Shown here piece by piece: positions 44,046 to 52,804 of a stretch of 64,000 nt of DNA. How positions within the stretch are numbered: position 1 is the stretch's first letter; every line of letters begins with the position of its first letter. The notes below the pieces were generated by a model, which saw only the letters and a program-made list of their open reading frames with translations, did no database searches and had not been told where the DNA came from. This DNA comes from Streptomyces sp. PsTaAH-137 (GTDB lineage Bacteria > Actinomycetota > Actinomycetes > Streptomycetales > Streptomycetaceae), in NCBI RefSeq assembly GCF_003259365.1, contig NZ_QLLY01000001.1:372001-436000 (forward strand), written 5' to 3'. A program made the translations under genes and the position numbers.

Positions 44046-44459
44046 GTGAACCACCTTGTCCCCGTCCGCGGCGCCGTTGTCGCCGCCGGCCTGCTGGCCG
44101 CCCTGGCCACCGTCCCCGCGGCCCACGCCACGGAGACACCGTCACCGGCCGGTCCCGCGACCGCCGCCACCGTCGCGCCGAGCCCGGTCCCGTCGAAGCC
44201 CGCCACCAGCGCCCCGAGCCCGGCCACCAGCGTCCCGCAGACCGTCGAGCCGTCCGCCGCTCCGGCCCGGCCGAAGGATGCCACCCCCTCGGCGGCGCCC
44301 GGCGGCACCGAGGCTCCCTCGCCCGTCCCCTCCAAGGACGAGCTGGCCCATACTGGTTCGTCGAACACCGGCACCACCGTGATGGGCGCCGGAGCCGTCG
44401 TCCTCGTCGCCGGTGGGGCGGGAGCCCTCTTCGCCGTACGCCGCCGCTCGCACCGCTGA
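44046..44459 (+). CDS. sortase-anchored (LAXTG) secreted protein
   Basis: 137 residues. Signal peptide with Ala-rich core (residues 8-28, AHA cleavage site), then an 80-residue Pro/Ser/Ala/Thr-rich stalk, then LAHTG (LAXTG, class E sortase motif), a hydrophobic helix (VMGAGAVVLVAGGAGALFAV) and RRRSHR tail. GTG 44046 follows GGAG by 8 nt. It should be covalently attached to the cell wall. Its own function is unknown; the stalk has no ligand-binding domain. Confidence 0.88.
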   Translation: MNHLVPVRGAVVAAGLLAALATVPAAHATETPSPAGPATAATVAPSPVPSKPATSAPSPATSVPQTVEPSAAPARPKDATPSAAPGGTEAPSPVPSKDELAHTGSSNTGTTVMGAGAVVLVAGGAGALFAVRRRSHR

Positions 44460-44477
44460 CACCGCCCCGAGGAACCC

Positions 44478-45167
44478 GTGCACAGCCCCGCAGTCACTCA
44501 ACCCGCCCCATGGGAAGGGCCGTTCGTCCTTCCCCGCGGCCGGATCCGCGCCGGACGGCGGGCGTTGCTGCGCGGGCTGCTGCGCCGCGACCGGTCCACG
44601 CTCGAAGCGGCACCCGGCCGGGACACACCGCGGTACCTCTCCGCGTACAGCGGCACGCATCCCTACCCGCGACCCGACCGGCCGCCCACGATCAGCGAGC
44701 TTTACAACGCGCACCGGCTGCGCATGGTCCGGCTCGCGGTGCTGCTCGTGGACGACCAGGCCACGGCGGAGGACGTCGTGCAGGACGCGTTCACCGCCCT
44801 CTACCGACGCCACGGCGAGCGGATCACCGAGGTCGACAACGCCCTCGGCTATCTGCGCACCTCGGTCGTCAACACGGCCCGGTCGGTCCTGCGCCGCCGC
44901 CGCACCGCGCGGGCCTGGACACCGCCACCGGCCGGTGCGGCCCCGTCCGCCGAGGACTCCGTCGTCCTCGACGAGGCACACCGCGAGGTCCTCGCCGCGC
45001 TCGCCCGGCTCACACCGCGCCGCCGCGAGGTCCTCGTCCTGCGCTACTGGGCCGACCTCAGCGAGGCCGAGATAGCCGCCACCCTCGGCATCAGCAAGGG
45101 CGCGGTGAAATCGAACGCCAGCCGCGCGCTCGACGCACTCGAAAAGATCCTGGAGGGCCGGATATGA
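44478..45167 (+). CDS. ECF-type sigma factor (SigE-like family)
   Basis: 229 residues. Sigma region 2 lies at about 73-140 (ISELYNAHRLRMVRLAVLLV, ATAEDVVQDAFTALYRRHG) and region 4 at about 170-225 (TPRRREVLVLRYWADLSEAEIAATLGIS, KGAVKSNASRAL). The 72 residues before region 2 are an unusual basic, Pro-rich extension; a later start is not obvious. GTG 44478, GAGGAA upstream. It is 18 bp behind the LAXTG gene and overlaps the next membrane protein, which suggests a surface-signalling unit. Confidence 0.92.
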   Translation: MHSPAVTQPAPWEGPFVLPRGRIRAGRRALLRGLLRRDRSTLEAAPGRDTPRYLSAYSGTHPYPRPDRPPTISELYNAHRLRMVRLAVLLVDDQATAEDVVQDAFTALYRRHGERITEVDNALGYLRTSVVNTARSVLRRRRTARAWTPPPAGAAPSAEDSVVLDEAHREVLAALARLTPRRREVLVLRYWADLSEAEIAATLGISKGAVKSNASRALDALEKILEGRI

Positions 45168-45607
45168 CGCCCCGCACCCCACGGGCCGAACCGGCCGACC
45201 GCCCGGAGCGGCTGACGGAGCGACGGCTGCACGCGGCACTCGCTGCCCGCGCCGACCGCGTCACCGTCACCTCGCTGCGCCCGGCCGAACCGCCCGGACC
45301 CCATCTGCGCCGACTGCCCCTGCTCCACCACGGCCGGCGGCGGTACGCGCTGGCGCTCGCCGGTCTCGCCACCGCCGCGGCCCTCGCCGCCGGCTACTTC
45401 ACCCTGGCCCGCGACACGGATCCGCACCGCACCCCCGTACCGCCCGCCGCGCCCTCGGCGCCGACCGCCACCGACCGCGACTCCACGCCGCGCGCGTCCC
45501 AGGAGCCCGGCACCGCGGTGCCGTCGCCGCTGCCCCCGTCGACATCGGCGTCCCCGACCGCGCCGGACGCCACCGACCCCACGGCGACCCCGAGCACACC
45601 CGGCTGA
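45164..45607 (+). CDS. small membrane protein next to the sigma factor, candidate anti-sigma partner
   Basis: 147 residues, one transmembrane helix (about 62-82, YALALAGLATAAALAAGYFTL). A short cytoplasmic N-terminus (about 60 residues, basic) and a Ser/Thr/Pro-rich outer tail follow. ATGA overlap with the sigma gene. The topology and coupling suit an anti-sigma factor, but no HxxxCxxC zinc motif is present, so the role is inferred only. Confidence 0.7.
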   Translation: MTPRTPRAEPADRPERLTERRLHAALAARADRVTVTSLRPAEPPGPHLRRLPLLHHGRRRYALALAGLATAAALAAGYFTLARDTDPHRTPVPPAAPSAPTATDRDSTPRASQEPGTAVPSPLPPSTSASPTAPDATDPTATPSTPG

Positions 45608-45710
45608 GCCAGGACCGGCCGACACCCGGACACCGGGGCGGGCTTCCGCGCAGGCACACGGCACAGTTGAGGCACCACAAGTGTCGGCGCAGTGCCTGAG
45701 GGAGGAACGC

Positions 45711-47324
45711 GTGCTCGGTCTGGAGCTTGTCGTGCTGTTGGGGATCGCCGTGCTCGTCGGCTCCGCACTGGGCGACCGGCTGCGCATCGCCCCGCCGATG
45801 GTCCTCATGGTCATGGGCGTGCTGATCGGCCTGATCCCCGCCCTGCGGAAGGTGGAACTGCCCTCCGAGGTGGTGCTGCTGCTGTTCCTGCCCGCGCTGC
45901 TGGCCTGGGAGAGCCTCAACACCTCCCTGCGCGAGATCCGCCGCCACCTCACCGACGTGGCGCTCGCCGCCACCGTGCTGGTCATCGCCTCCGCGGCATC
46001 GGTGGCCTGCGTCGCGCACGCCCTCGGCATCGGCTGGGGCCCCGCCTGGGTGCTGGGCGCCGCCGTCGCCCCGACCGACGCGACGGCCGTCAACGTCGTG
46101 GCCCGGCTCCTGCCGCGCAGGGACATCACCCTGCTGCGCGCCGAGAGCCTGCTCAACGACGGTACGGCGCTGGTCGTCTACGGCATCGCCGTCGGCGTGA
46201 CCGTCGGCACCGAGGCCGTCACGGCCCCGCACGTCGGCTGGCTGTTCGTCCTCGGCTACGGCGGCGGCGCCCTGATCGGCCTCGCCACCGGTACGGTCGT
46301 GCAGTGGTTCCGCGCCCGCATGGCGCAGGCCGACGCGCTGCGCGGCCAGGTGCTGTTGCTGCTCGCCCCGTTCTCCGGATACCTCGTCGCCGAGCGGATC
46401 GACGCCTCGGGTGTGGTCGCCGTCGTGGTGTGCGGGCTCATGCTCAGCCAGAGCGGGCCGCGCACCGTACGGGCCGAGGTCCGCGTCCAGGCGCAGAACT
46501 TCTGGCAGGTCGCCACCTACCTGCTCAACGGCTCCCTGTTCGTCCTCATCGGCGTCGAACTCGACTTCTCGGTCCGCACGATGGGCGACGACGAGATCCC
46601 GCGCGCGCTCGGCACCGGACTGGCCGTGGCCGGCACGCTCGTCGCCGTGCGCTTCGCCTACTACTTCGGGGTGGCCGCCTTCTTCCGGATCGCCCGCAGG
46701 GGCACCGCCCGCGCCTCCGGCACGACGTACTCCGGCCGCCGCCTGACCGTGAGCGCCCTGTCCGGGTTCCGCGGGGCGATCTCGCTCGCCGCGGTCCTCG
46801 GTGTCCCCGCCCACCTCGACAACGGCGAGGTCTTCCCGTCCCGCCAGCTCATCGTCTTCGTCACCGGCGTGGTGATCGTCGTGACGATGGCCCAGGCCCT
46901 GATCCTGCCCTGGGTGGTGCGCTGGGCGCGGATCCCGCGCGACCGTTCCGTCGCCCGGGAGGAATGGCTCGCCGAGTCGGCGGCCCTCGAGTCCGCGCTC
47001 GCCGCCCTGCCCGACCTCGCCGGACGCCTGGAGACGGCGCCCGCCATCCGCGAGGCGATCGAGCGCTCCCACCGGTTGCAGGCGGACACGGTCGCCCAGC
47101 GCTGCGCCACGATCCCCGACGATCCCGACGAAGCCGCACTCCACCCGCGGCGCCTCACCGACGACCACACGGCCCTCAGCCTCGCCCTCCTCGCCGAACG
47201 CCGGTCCGTGGTCGTCCGGCTGCGGGACACCGGCGACATCGACGACACGGTGCTGCGCAGGCTCCAAGGGCGGCTGGACACCGAGGAACTGCACCTGTTG
47301 GGGCATGTCCCCGTGGGTGAGTGA
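45711..47324 (+). CDS. CPA1-family Na+/H+ antiporter
   Basis: 537 residues from GTG 45711, with GGAGGA 5 nt upstream; the frame opens earlier. About twelve transmembrane helices. Ion-binding motifs: GAAVAPTDATAVNVV and the double-acid AESLLNDGTALVVYG (Asn-Asp). A cytosolic tail of about 110 residues (helical, Glu/Arg-rich) follows the last helix. CPA1 antiporters exchange Na+ or K+ for H+. Converges on the VOC gene with a 13-bp gap. Confidence 0.92.
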   Translation: MLGLELVVLLGIAVLVGSALGDRLRIAPPMVLMVMGVLIGLIPALRKVELPSEVVLLLFLPALLAWESLNTSLREIRRHLTDVALAATVLVIASAASVACVAHALGIGWGPAWVLGAAVAPTDATAVNVVARLLPRRDITLLRAESLLNDGTALVVYGIAVGVTVGTEAVTAPHVGWLFVLGYGGGALIGLATGTVVQWFRARMAQADALRGQVLLLLAPFSGYLVAERIDASGVVAVVVCGLMLSQSGPRTVRAEVRVQAQNFWQVATYLLNGSLFVLIGVELDFSVRTMGDDEIPRALGTGLAVAGTLVAVRFAYYFGVAAFFRIARRGTARASGTTYSGRRLTVSALSGFRGAISLAAVLGVPAHLDNGEVFPSRQLIVFVTGVVIVVTMAQALILPWVVRWARIPRDRSVAREEWLAESAALESALAALPDLAGRLETAPAIREAIERSHRLQADTVAQRCATIPDDPDEAALHPRRLTDDHTALSLALLAERRSVVVRLRDTGDIDDTVLRRLQGRLDTEELHLLGHVPVGE

Positions 47325-47337
47325 ACGGGGGAGTCCG

Positions 47338-47958
47338 TCAGGGCAGGTCGATCGTGCCCGCGGGCGTGTCGAGGCGGACCGTGAGACCCGCCGGGCCCTC
47401 GGCGACGTCCAGAGCCGTGCCGAGCGTGACCAGGCGGCGGCTCAACTCCGCCGGGTCCGGGGCGCTCGCCGCCACGGACCGCAGGCTCACCGACGGAAGA
47501 CCGGCCGACGGATGCGCCGTGGTGCCCCAGTCGATGAGGAACGGCACCACACCCGCGCGCTCGTCGAGCGTCAGCCGCCACTCCAGCAGGGTGCCGTCCG
47601 GCCGCCGCCTGCTCATCGCGCGGACCGGACCGACCTCCGTCCCCGCCGCGCGTGCCTCCGCCACCGTGGCGTCCAGGACCGGCGGACGGATCGCCCACGT
47701 CACGACGGCCGGTGCGGTCAGCCGGTCGATGCCGAACGGCCGCGGCCGGGCCGGCTCGGGCTGCTCCGGATCCGGTCCGACGATCTCCAGATAGGCCGAA
47801 CCGCCCAGCCCCACCAGGTGATTACGGGTTCCGAGGCCGACGTGCGCGCCGCCGGGCGCGGGCGTGACGCCGGACCGCCGGGTGAAGTCGGCGACCGTCG
47901 CCGCCAGGTCCGGCGTGGCGAGCACGAGATGGTCCAGGAGCGGGGGAGAGGTGGCCAT
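47338..47958 (-). CDS. VOC-fold (glyoxalase-like) protein
   Basis: 206 residues. Glyoxalase-like domain starting LLDHLVLATPDLAATVADF and with LGTRNHLVGLGGSAYLEIVGPDPEQP, a known pattern for the glyoxalase-like (PF13468) group; a second half runs to the end. It is 45 bp downstream of mhpB on the same strand and could be co-transcribed, though it is not part of the known pathway. ATG 47958. Confidence 0.85.
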   Translation of the reverse strand: MATSPPLLDHLVLATPDLAATVADFTRRSGVTPAPGGAHVGLGTRNHLVGLGGSAYLEIVGPDPEQPEPARPRPFGIDRLTAPAVVTWAIRPPVLDATVAEARAAGTEVGPVRAMSRRRPDGTLLEWRLTLDERAGVVPFLIDWGTTAHPSAGLPSVSLRSVAASAPDPAELSRRLVTLGTALDVAEGPAGLTVRLDTPAGTIDLP

Positions 47959-48003
47959 CCCGGCACGCTAACAGCCGCCCGGCCCCCGACTCACGGCCGC
48001 TCA

Positions 48004-48945
48004 TCAGGCGGTACGGGCCGCCATCACCCCGAACCCGGCGATGTACTCCTTGATCGGCCGGTAGAAGGAGTACGCCACCTCGTACGGCCCGGCCGCGCCG
48101 AGCGCCGCGAACGCGGCCACCCAGGTCCGCACCTCGTGGGCCGAGTTGCCCGCGTCCCGCGCCATGCCCTCGGGCGTCATCGCGTCGACGGGGGAGAGGT
48201 CGCCCGAGGCGAGCGCCGCCATCAGGGCCCGGTCCCACTCCGGGTTGAGGTCCTGGATCGCGGCCGTGCCCGCCGCGAAGTCCTTCGCCGTGTCGATGAC
48301 GCGCTGCTGCCGGGCGTCACGGGCCGCCGCGGTGGGGTGCCTGCCGTTGAGGAGCATGGCGCGCGCGGCGTCGTCGGCGGTCGCCCACTGCGGGACCGGC
48401 GGGTCGTGGGAGAGGCCGCCCGAGCCGAGGACGAGCACCCGCTCGTCCTGGAGCCCGGCGAGGAAACCGCCGATGGCCTCGCCGAGCATCCGCACCCGGC
48501 GCATCGTCACGAAGGGCTTGGCCACACCGTTGACGAAGACCGGCACGGTCGGCACCGTGTCGATGCCGCCGAACAGGATCTCCAGCGGCTGGATCGCACC
48601 GTGGTCGACCTCCATCCGGCGGGAGATCGCCACGTCGACGTCGCGCTCGGCGACCCACTGGGCCAGCTCCTCGGCCCGGCCGGTCGGCACGTTCAGCGGG
48701 CCTTCGGCGGTGCCGTAGTCGCCGACGCCCAGGGCCTCGTACCCGATGCAGAACGGCGGCATCAGGTCGTAGAAGAAGCCGTTGTAGTGGTCGGGCGCGA
48801 AGGAGACGACCAGGGTCGGGTCGTACTCCTGGACGAAGGTCCGCGCGGCGGCGAAGGCGCCCTGGACGGCGTCGGCCACCTCGGCGGGCGGCTCGGCGAA
48901 GTCAAGCAGCGGGCTGTGCGACATGGTGACGAGGGCGAGGGTCAT
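48004..48945 (-). CDS. mhpB: 2,3-dihydroxyphenylpropionate 1,2-dioxygenase (MhpB-like, LigB-type extradiol)
   Basis: 313 residues. Class III extradiol dioxygenase; cleaves the catechol ring of 3-(2,3-dihydroxyphenyl)propionate beside the side-chain. Iron ligands expected at MSHSPLLDF near the N-terminus and in FAPDHYNGFFYDLMPPFCIG. SGGLSHDPPVPQW is typical. ATG 48945 overlaps the mhpA stop (ATGA). AAGGAG lies 8 nt upstream. Confidence 0.93.
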   Translation of the reverse strand: MTLALVTMSHSPLLDFAEPPAEVADAVQGAFAAARTFVQEYDPTLVVSFAPDHYNGFFYDLMPPFCIGYEALGVGDYGTAEGPLNVPTGRAEELAQWVAERDVDVAISRRMEVDHGAIQPLEILFGGIDTVPTVPVFVNGVAKPFVTMRRVRMLGEAIGGFLAGLQDERVLVLGSGGLSHDPPVPQWATADDAARAMLLNGRHPTAAARDARQQRVIDTAKDFAAGTAAIQDLNPEWDRALMAALASGDLSPVDAMTPEGMARDAGNSAHEVRTWVAAFAALGAAGPYEVAYSFYRPIKEYIAGFGVMAARTA

Positions 48946-50687
48946 GACGAGGCTCCTTCGGTGGCGAGTTCCCCGACCGGTACCCGCACGGACACGGCGG
49001 TCAGCGAGGCCGCCGCGCGCACGGCGGCGAGGGCGCGCGGCGCCTGACGGGCGAGGGAGGCCGCGGCCACGAAGTGGTCGGGCCGCAGCACGACCAGACC
49101 GCACGCGCGGACGTCGAACCAGTCCTTGAGCGCGCCGGTGCTGTCACCGACCACCGTGACGGGCGCCGGTGCGTCCGCGTACCGCCCCTCGGCCCAGACC
49201 CGCTGCGTCTCCGGCATGAAGGAGACCAGCTTGATCCGGTGCCTGCGGACGAACGCCAGGTCCGCGTCCGTGAGGTACGCCGTCGGGTCGGTGCCCCACG
49301 TGGCGAGCGTCCACCAGTCACCGGTGACGTCATCGAGGAGCACGTTCACGGCGTCGGAGGTGCTGACCCGCGGCTGGATGAACTGCAGCCCGACCGGCGA
49401 CAGTTCACCCGCGGAGTCGGTGAACGGCGCGAGCGCGCCACCGCGTTTGAACCCGGCGCGCGCCCGGCCCGGGGTGAGCGTGGCCTGGTCGACGACGACC
49501 CCGGTGGCGTAGCGCGGCATGGGCTTGAACCGCAGCTCGGTGAAGTACGACTTCCACTTCGGTACGAGGTTGAGCGCGGACGCGGCGATGTCGCGGACCG
49601 TGCCGCCGACGCGGCCCATCTTCATGACCGTGCCGGCCGCCATGTTGACGTCGATCATGTCCGAGGCGTGCTTGCGGCGTTCCTCGGTGTACGTGTCCAG
49701 GAGGGTGTCCCGCGCGTCGCCGGCGAGGACGGCGCTGAGCTTCCACGCCAGGTTCGTCGCGTCGCGGATCCCGGAGTTCCAGCCCTGGCCGAGCCAGACG
49801 GGCATGAGGTGCGCGGCGTCGCCCGCGAGGAAGACGCGGCCCTTGCGGAAGTCGGAGGCCACCCGGCCGTGATGGGTGAAGGTCCGCTGGTTGATGATCT
49901 TCAGCGCTGCCGGGTCGGGCACGTGCCGCCGGAGCAGGGCGCGCATGAACGCGGGGTCGTCGCACCGCTCGGTCGGCTCGTCGTCGTGGAGCATGAACTC
50001 CCAGCGCCGGATGCCCTGCGGCAGGCCGATGGAGACGTAGGGGCGGCGCGGGTCGGCGCCGAGATACACCGACGGGGTGCCGATCGGGTCGTCGGCCACG
50101 TCGACGACGACCCAGCGGGTCGACGGCGACTTGCCCTCGAACTGCACGCCCATCCACTTGCGGGTGAAGGAACTGCCGCCCTCGCAGCCGACGGCGTACC
50201 GGGCGGTGAGGGTGACCGTCCCGACGGTCTCGCCCTCCGCGTCGAGCCGCGCGGCGGTGACGAGGACGTGGTCACCGCGGTCCTCCAGGCCGACGACCTT
50301 GTGGCCGAAGCGCAGCGCGGTGCCGGGGAACCGGTCGAGCCCGGCGGCGAGTTCCTTGTCGACCAGCGGCTGCACGAAGCCGTGCTTGCGCGGGTAGCCG
50401 AACTCCTGCGTCCTCGGGTTGTTGGTGGCCAGGACCCGGCCGGTGCCGTTGACGAGGCGCACCACGTGGTGCGGGACCGTGAACGGCTGGACGCGTTCCC
50501 ACAGGCCTGCCGTGTGCAGGCTGCGGATCGACTCGTCGTCGAGGCCGACGCCGCGCGGGTAGTCGATGAGTTCGTGGCGGGCTTCCAGGACGGTGGCCGT
50601 GCGGCCGCGCACGCCGAGCAGATTGGCGAGGGTGAGGCCGACGGGCCCGGCTCCGATGACAACGACGTCGGTGTCGTAGGTGGTCAT
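48942..50687 (-). CDS. mhpA: 3-(3-hydroxyphenyl)propionate hydroxylase (MhpA-like)
   Basis: 581 residues. Flavoprotein aromatic hydroxylase: GxGxxG in VVVIGAGPVGLTLANLLG, and the FAD/NADPH motif VFLAGDAAHLMPVWLGQG followed by GWNSGIRDATNLAWKL. It hydroxylates 3-HPP (or 3-hydroxycinnamate) at C2 to the catechol for MhpB. ATG 50687 is 52 bp after the mhpC stop, and it couples to mhpB by ATGA overlap. Confidence 0.93.
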   Translation of the reverse strand: MTTYDTDVVVIGAGPVGLTLANLLGVRGRTATVLEARHELIDYPRGVGLDDESIRSLHTAGLWERVQPFTVPHHVVRLVNGTGRVLATNNPRTQEFGYPRKHGFVQPLVDKELAAGLDRFPGTALRFGHKVVGLEDRGDHVLVTAARLDAEGETVGTVTLTARYAVGCEGGSSFTRKWMGVQFEGKSPSTRWVVVDVADDPIGTPSVYLGADPRRPYVSIGLPQGIRRWEFMLHDDEPTERCDDPAFMRALLRRHVPDPAALKIINQRTFTHHGRVASDFRKGRVFLAGDAAHLMPVWLGQGWNSGIRDATNLAWKLSAVLAGDARDTLLDTYTEERRKHASDMIDVNMAAGTVMKMGRVGGTVRDIAASALNLVPKWKSYFTELRFKPMPRYATGVVVDQATLTPGRARAGFKRGGALAPFTDSAGELSPVGLQFIQPRVSTSDAVNVLLDDVTGDWWTLATWGTDPTAYLTDADLAFVRRHRIKLVSFMPETQRVWAEGRYADAPAPVTVVGDSTGALKDWFDVRACGLVVLRPDHFVAAASLARQAPRALAAVRAAASLTAVSVRVPVGELATEGASS

Positions 50688-50739
50688 GGGGTGTTCCGAT
50701 CGATTCAGTGCCGGTGCGAGTACCGGTGCGGTGGCCTGG

Positions 50740-51600
50740 TCAGTTGTGCGACAGGAAGTCGGTGACGAGGCGGTTGAACTCGGCGGCGTGTTCGATCATC
50801 GCCCAGTGGCCGCACCGGTTGAGCAGCACGAGGCGCGAGTCCGGGATGTTGGCGAGCAGCCACAGGCTGGTCTCGTAGTGCAGGACGCGGTCGTCCTTGC
50901 CGTGGATCAGCAGGGTCGGCGTCGTGATGCCGGGGATGGTGTCCCGGTCGACCTTGATCGGGATGGGGGCGCCGTGCGCGAGGCCCTCGACGTAGTTCGC
51001 GAGGTGGTCGGGGCGGGCGAGTGCCGCCTCCGAGCGGGCCCGGGTCAGCTCCGGCGTCGCGAAGCGCGCCTTGTCGTACGTCATGATCTCGACGAGCGCC
51101 TTCATGTTCTCCGGGCTCGCGTCCTTGTACGCCTTGACGAGGACCTTCAGGCCCTCGCTCGGGCCGTCGCCCGCGCCGAACAGGGAGGCCGGGCCGCGGC
51201 CCAGCGAGGCGCCCATCGTCACCAGGTGGGTGATGCGCTCGGGGTGGAGCGTGGCGAAGCGGACCGCGGTGTGGCCGCCCATCGAGTTGCCGACGAGGGC
51301 CGCGCGCGACAGGCCCAGCGCGTCGAGGAACTCCACGAGCGTCGCGTCGTGGTCCATGTCCTTCGTCGCCTGGGCGTCGGAGTCGCCCCAGCCCGGCATG
51401 TCGGGGGCGACGACATGGAATCCGGCGGCGGCGATCTCACCGATGTTGCCCGAGAAGTTCGACCAGCCCGTCGCGCCGGGTCCGGAGCCGTGCAGCAGCA
51501 CGACCGGCGGGGCACCGGCCGCCCCGGCCTCGTAGTACCGCATGCGCAGGCCCGACGGAAGGGTGATGTCGTTCGACGCGGCTTCCTTGGTGAGGGACAA
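50740..51600 (-). CDS. mhpC: 2-hydroxy-6-oxonona-2,4-dienedioate hydrolase (MhpC-like)
   Basis: 286 residues. Alpha/beta hydrolase of the meta-cleavage type: HGSGPGATGWSNF, nucleophile elbow GNSMGGH (Ser), GKDDRVL (Asp) and CGHWAMIEH (His). It hydrolyses the ring-fission product to 2-hydroxypentadienoate and succinate (or fumarate). TTG 51600 has GAGGAG 8 nt upstream. It starts the second transcription unit of the pathway. Confidence 0.93.
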   Translation of the reverse strand: MSLTKEAASNDITLPSGLRMRYYEAGAAGAPPVVLLHGSGPGATGWSNFSGNIGEIAAAGFHVVAPDMPGWGDSDAQATKDMDHDATLVEFLDALGLSRAALVGNSMGGHTAVRFATLHPERITHLVTMGASLGRGPASLFGAGDGPSEGLKVLVKAYKDASPENMKALVEIMTYDKARFATPELTRARSEAALARPDHLANYVEGLAHGAPIPIKVDRDTIPGITTPTLLIHGKDDRVLHYETSLWLLANIPDSRLVLLNRCGHWAMIEHAAEFNRLVTDFLSHN

Positions 51601-51638
51601 GACCCGGCTCCTCGTTCTCTATGTGCACGCTGGTGATC

Positions 51639-51668
51639 GTTATTTACACGCCAATAACTCTGATGCAA
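51639..51668 (-). promoter_or_regulatory. A/T-rich promoter with overlapping inverted repeat, upstream of mhpC
   Basis: On the minus strand, -35 TTGCAT (51668-51663), 16-bp spacer, -10 TAAATA (51646-51641). A perfect dyad GTTATT-N8-AATAAC (51639-51658) covers the -10 and spacer. This is a much better -10 match than usual for this DNA. The dyad is unlike the TTCCG dyad before mhpD, so a different regulator may act here. Confidence 0.6.
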
Positions 51669-51740
51669 CGCTCGCGGGGGAGGAATGTCAAGGGGTTCTT
51701 GCTCACGTCCGTTGCCGCTGCGGGGGCGCCCCGCGGGCAT

Positions 51741-51781
51741 GCCGAAGAGGGCCGGGTCACCCTCTCCCGGCCCTGCTCGGC
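51741..51781. terminator. hairpin between mhpE and mhpC
   Basis: AGGGCCGGG (51748-51756) with CCCGGCCCT (51766-51774), extended by GCCGA/TCGGC flanks. It lies 10 bp beyond the mhpE stop, within the gene cluster. Confidence 0.75.
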
Positions 51782-51790
51782 GTACGTGCG

Positions 51791-52804
51791 TCAGCTCGCC
51801 TGCGCGAGCCCCAGCGCCACGTCGACGATCATGTCTTCCTGGCCGCCGACCAGGCCCCGCCTGCCGACCTCGACGAGGATCGTGCGGACGTCGACGCCGT
51901 AGCGTTCGGCCGCCGCCTCGGCGTGCCGCAGGAAGGAGCCGTAGACCCCGGCGTAGCCGAGGGTCAGCGTCTCGCGGTCCACGCGGACGGGGCGGTCCTG
52001 GAGTGGACGGACCAGGTCCTCGGCCGCGTCCTGGAGGGCGAACAGGTCGCAGCCGTGCTCCCAGCCGTTGAGGTCGGCGACGGCGACGAACGGTTCGATC
52101 GGGCAGTTGCCCGCGCCCGCGCCCTGGCCCGCCAGGGAGGCGTCGACGCGGGTCACGCCCTCCTCGACGGCGACCATGGAGTTGGCGACGGCGAGGGACA
52201 GGTTCTCGTGGGCGTGGATGCCGATCTCGGTGGCCGGGTCGAGCACGTCCCGGTAGGCGCGCATCCGCTCGCGCACCCCGTCCATCATCAGCCGGCCGCC
52301 GGAGTCGGTGACGTAGACGCAGTGGGCGCCGTAGGACTCCATGAGCCTGGCCTGCCCGGCGAGGGTCTTCGCGTCGGCCATGTGGCTCATCATCAGGAAG
52401 CCCGAGACGTCCATGCCGAGTTCGCGGGCCGTGGCGATGTGCTGGGCGGAGACGTCCGCCTCGGTGCAGTGCGTGGCCACCCGCACCGAGCGCACCCCGA
52501 GCGCGTACGCCTGCTTCAGCTCCTCGATGGTGCCGATGCCGGGCAGCAGCAGAGTCGTCAGGCGGGCGTTCTCGATGTGGGCCGCCGCCGCCTCGATCCA
52601 CTCCCAGTCGGTGTGGCTGCCGGGCCCGTAGTTGAGGGAGCCGCCGGCGAGGCCGTCGCCGTGGGACACCTCGATCCCGTCGACGCCGGCCGCGTCGAGC
52701 GCGGCCACGATCCGGCCGACCTGCTCCGGCTCGATGCGGTGCCGGATGGCGTGCATCCCGTCGCGCAGCGTGACGTCCTGGATGAACAGCTTGGCGGCGG
52801 TCAT
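51791..52804 (-). CDS. mhpE: 4-hydroxy-2-oxovalerate aldolase (MhpE-like)
   Basis: 337 residues. DRE-TIM metallolyase: [12 protein letters not shown] with Asp at the metal site, [26 protein letters not shown] (His-x-His metal ligands). Splits 4-hydroxy-2-oxovalerate to pyruvate and acetaldehyde, which is passed through a tunnel to MhpF. ATG 52804 overlaps the mhpF stop by 4 bp, consistent with the known complex. Confidence 0.95.
   Translation of the reverse strand: MTAAKLFIQDVTLRDGMHAIRHRIEPEQVGRIVAALDAAGVDGIEVSHGDGLAGGSLNYGPGSHTDWEWIEAAAAHIENARLTTLLLPGIGTIEELKQAYALGVRSVRVATHCTEADVSAQHIATARELGMDVSGFLMMSHMADAKTLAGQARLMESYGAHCVYVTDSGGRLMMDGVRERMRAYRDVLDPATEIGIHAHENLSLAVANSMVAVEEGVTRVDASLAGQGAGAGNCPIEPFVAVADLNGWEHGCDLFALQDAAEDLVRPLQDRPVRVDRETLTLGYAGVYGSFLRHAEAAAERYGVDVRTILVEVGRRGLVGGQEDMIVDVALGLAQAS

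Noticed and set aside
45164..45607. Zinc-binding anti-sigma (ZAS) factor
   Set aside because: No HxxxCxxC motif is present; only topology and coupling suggest an anti-sigma role.
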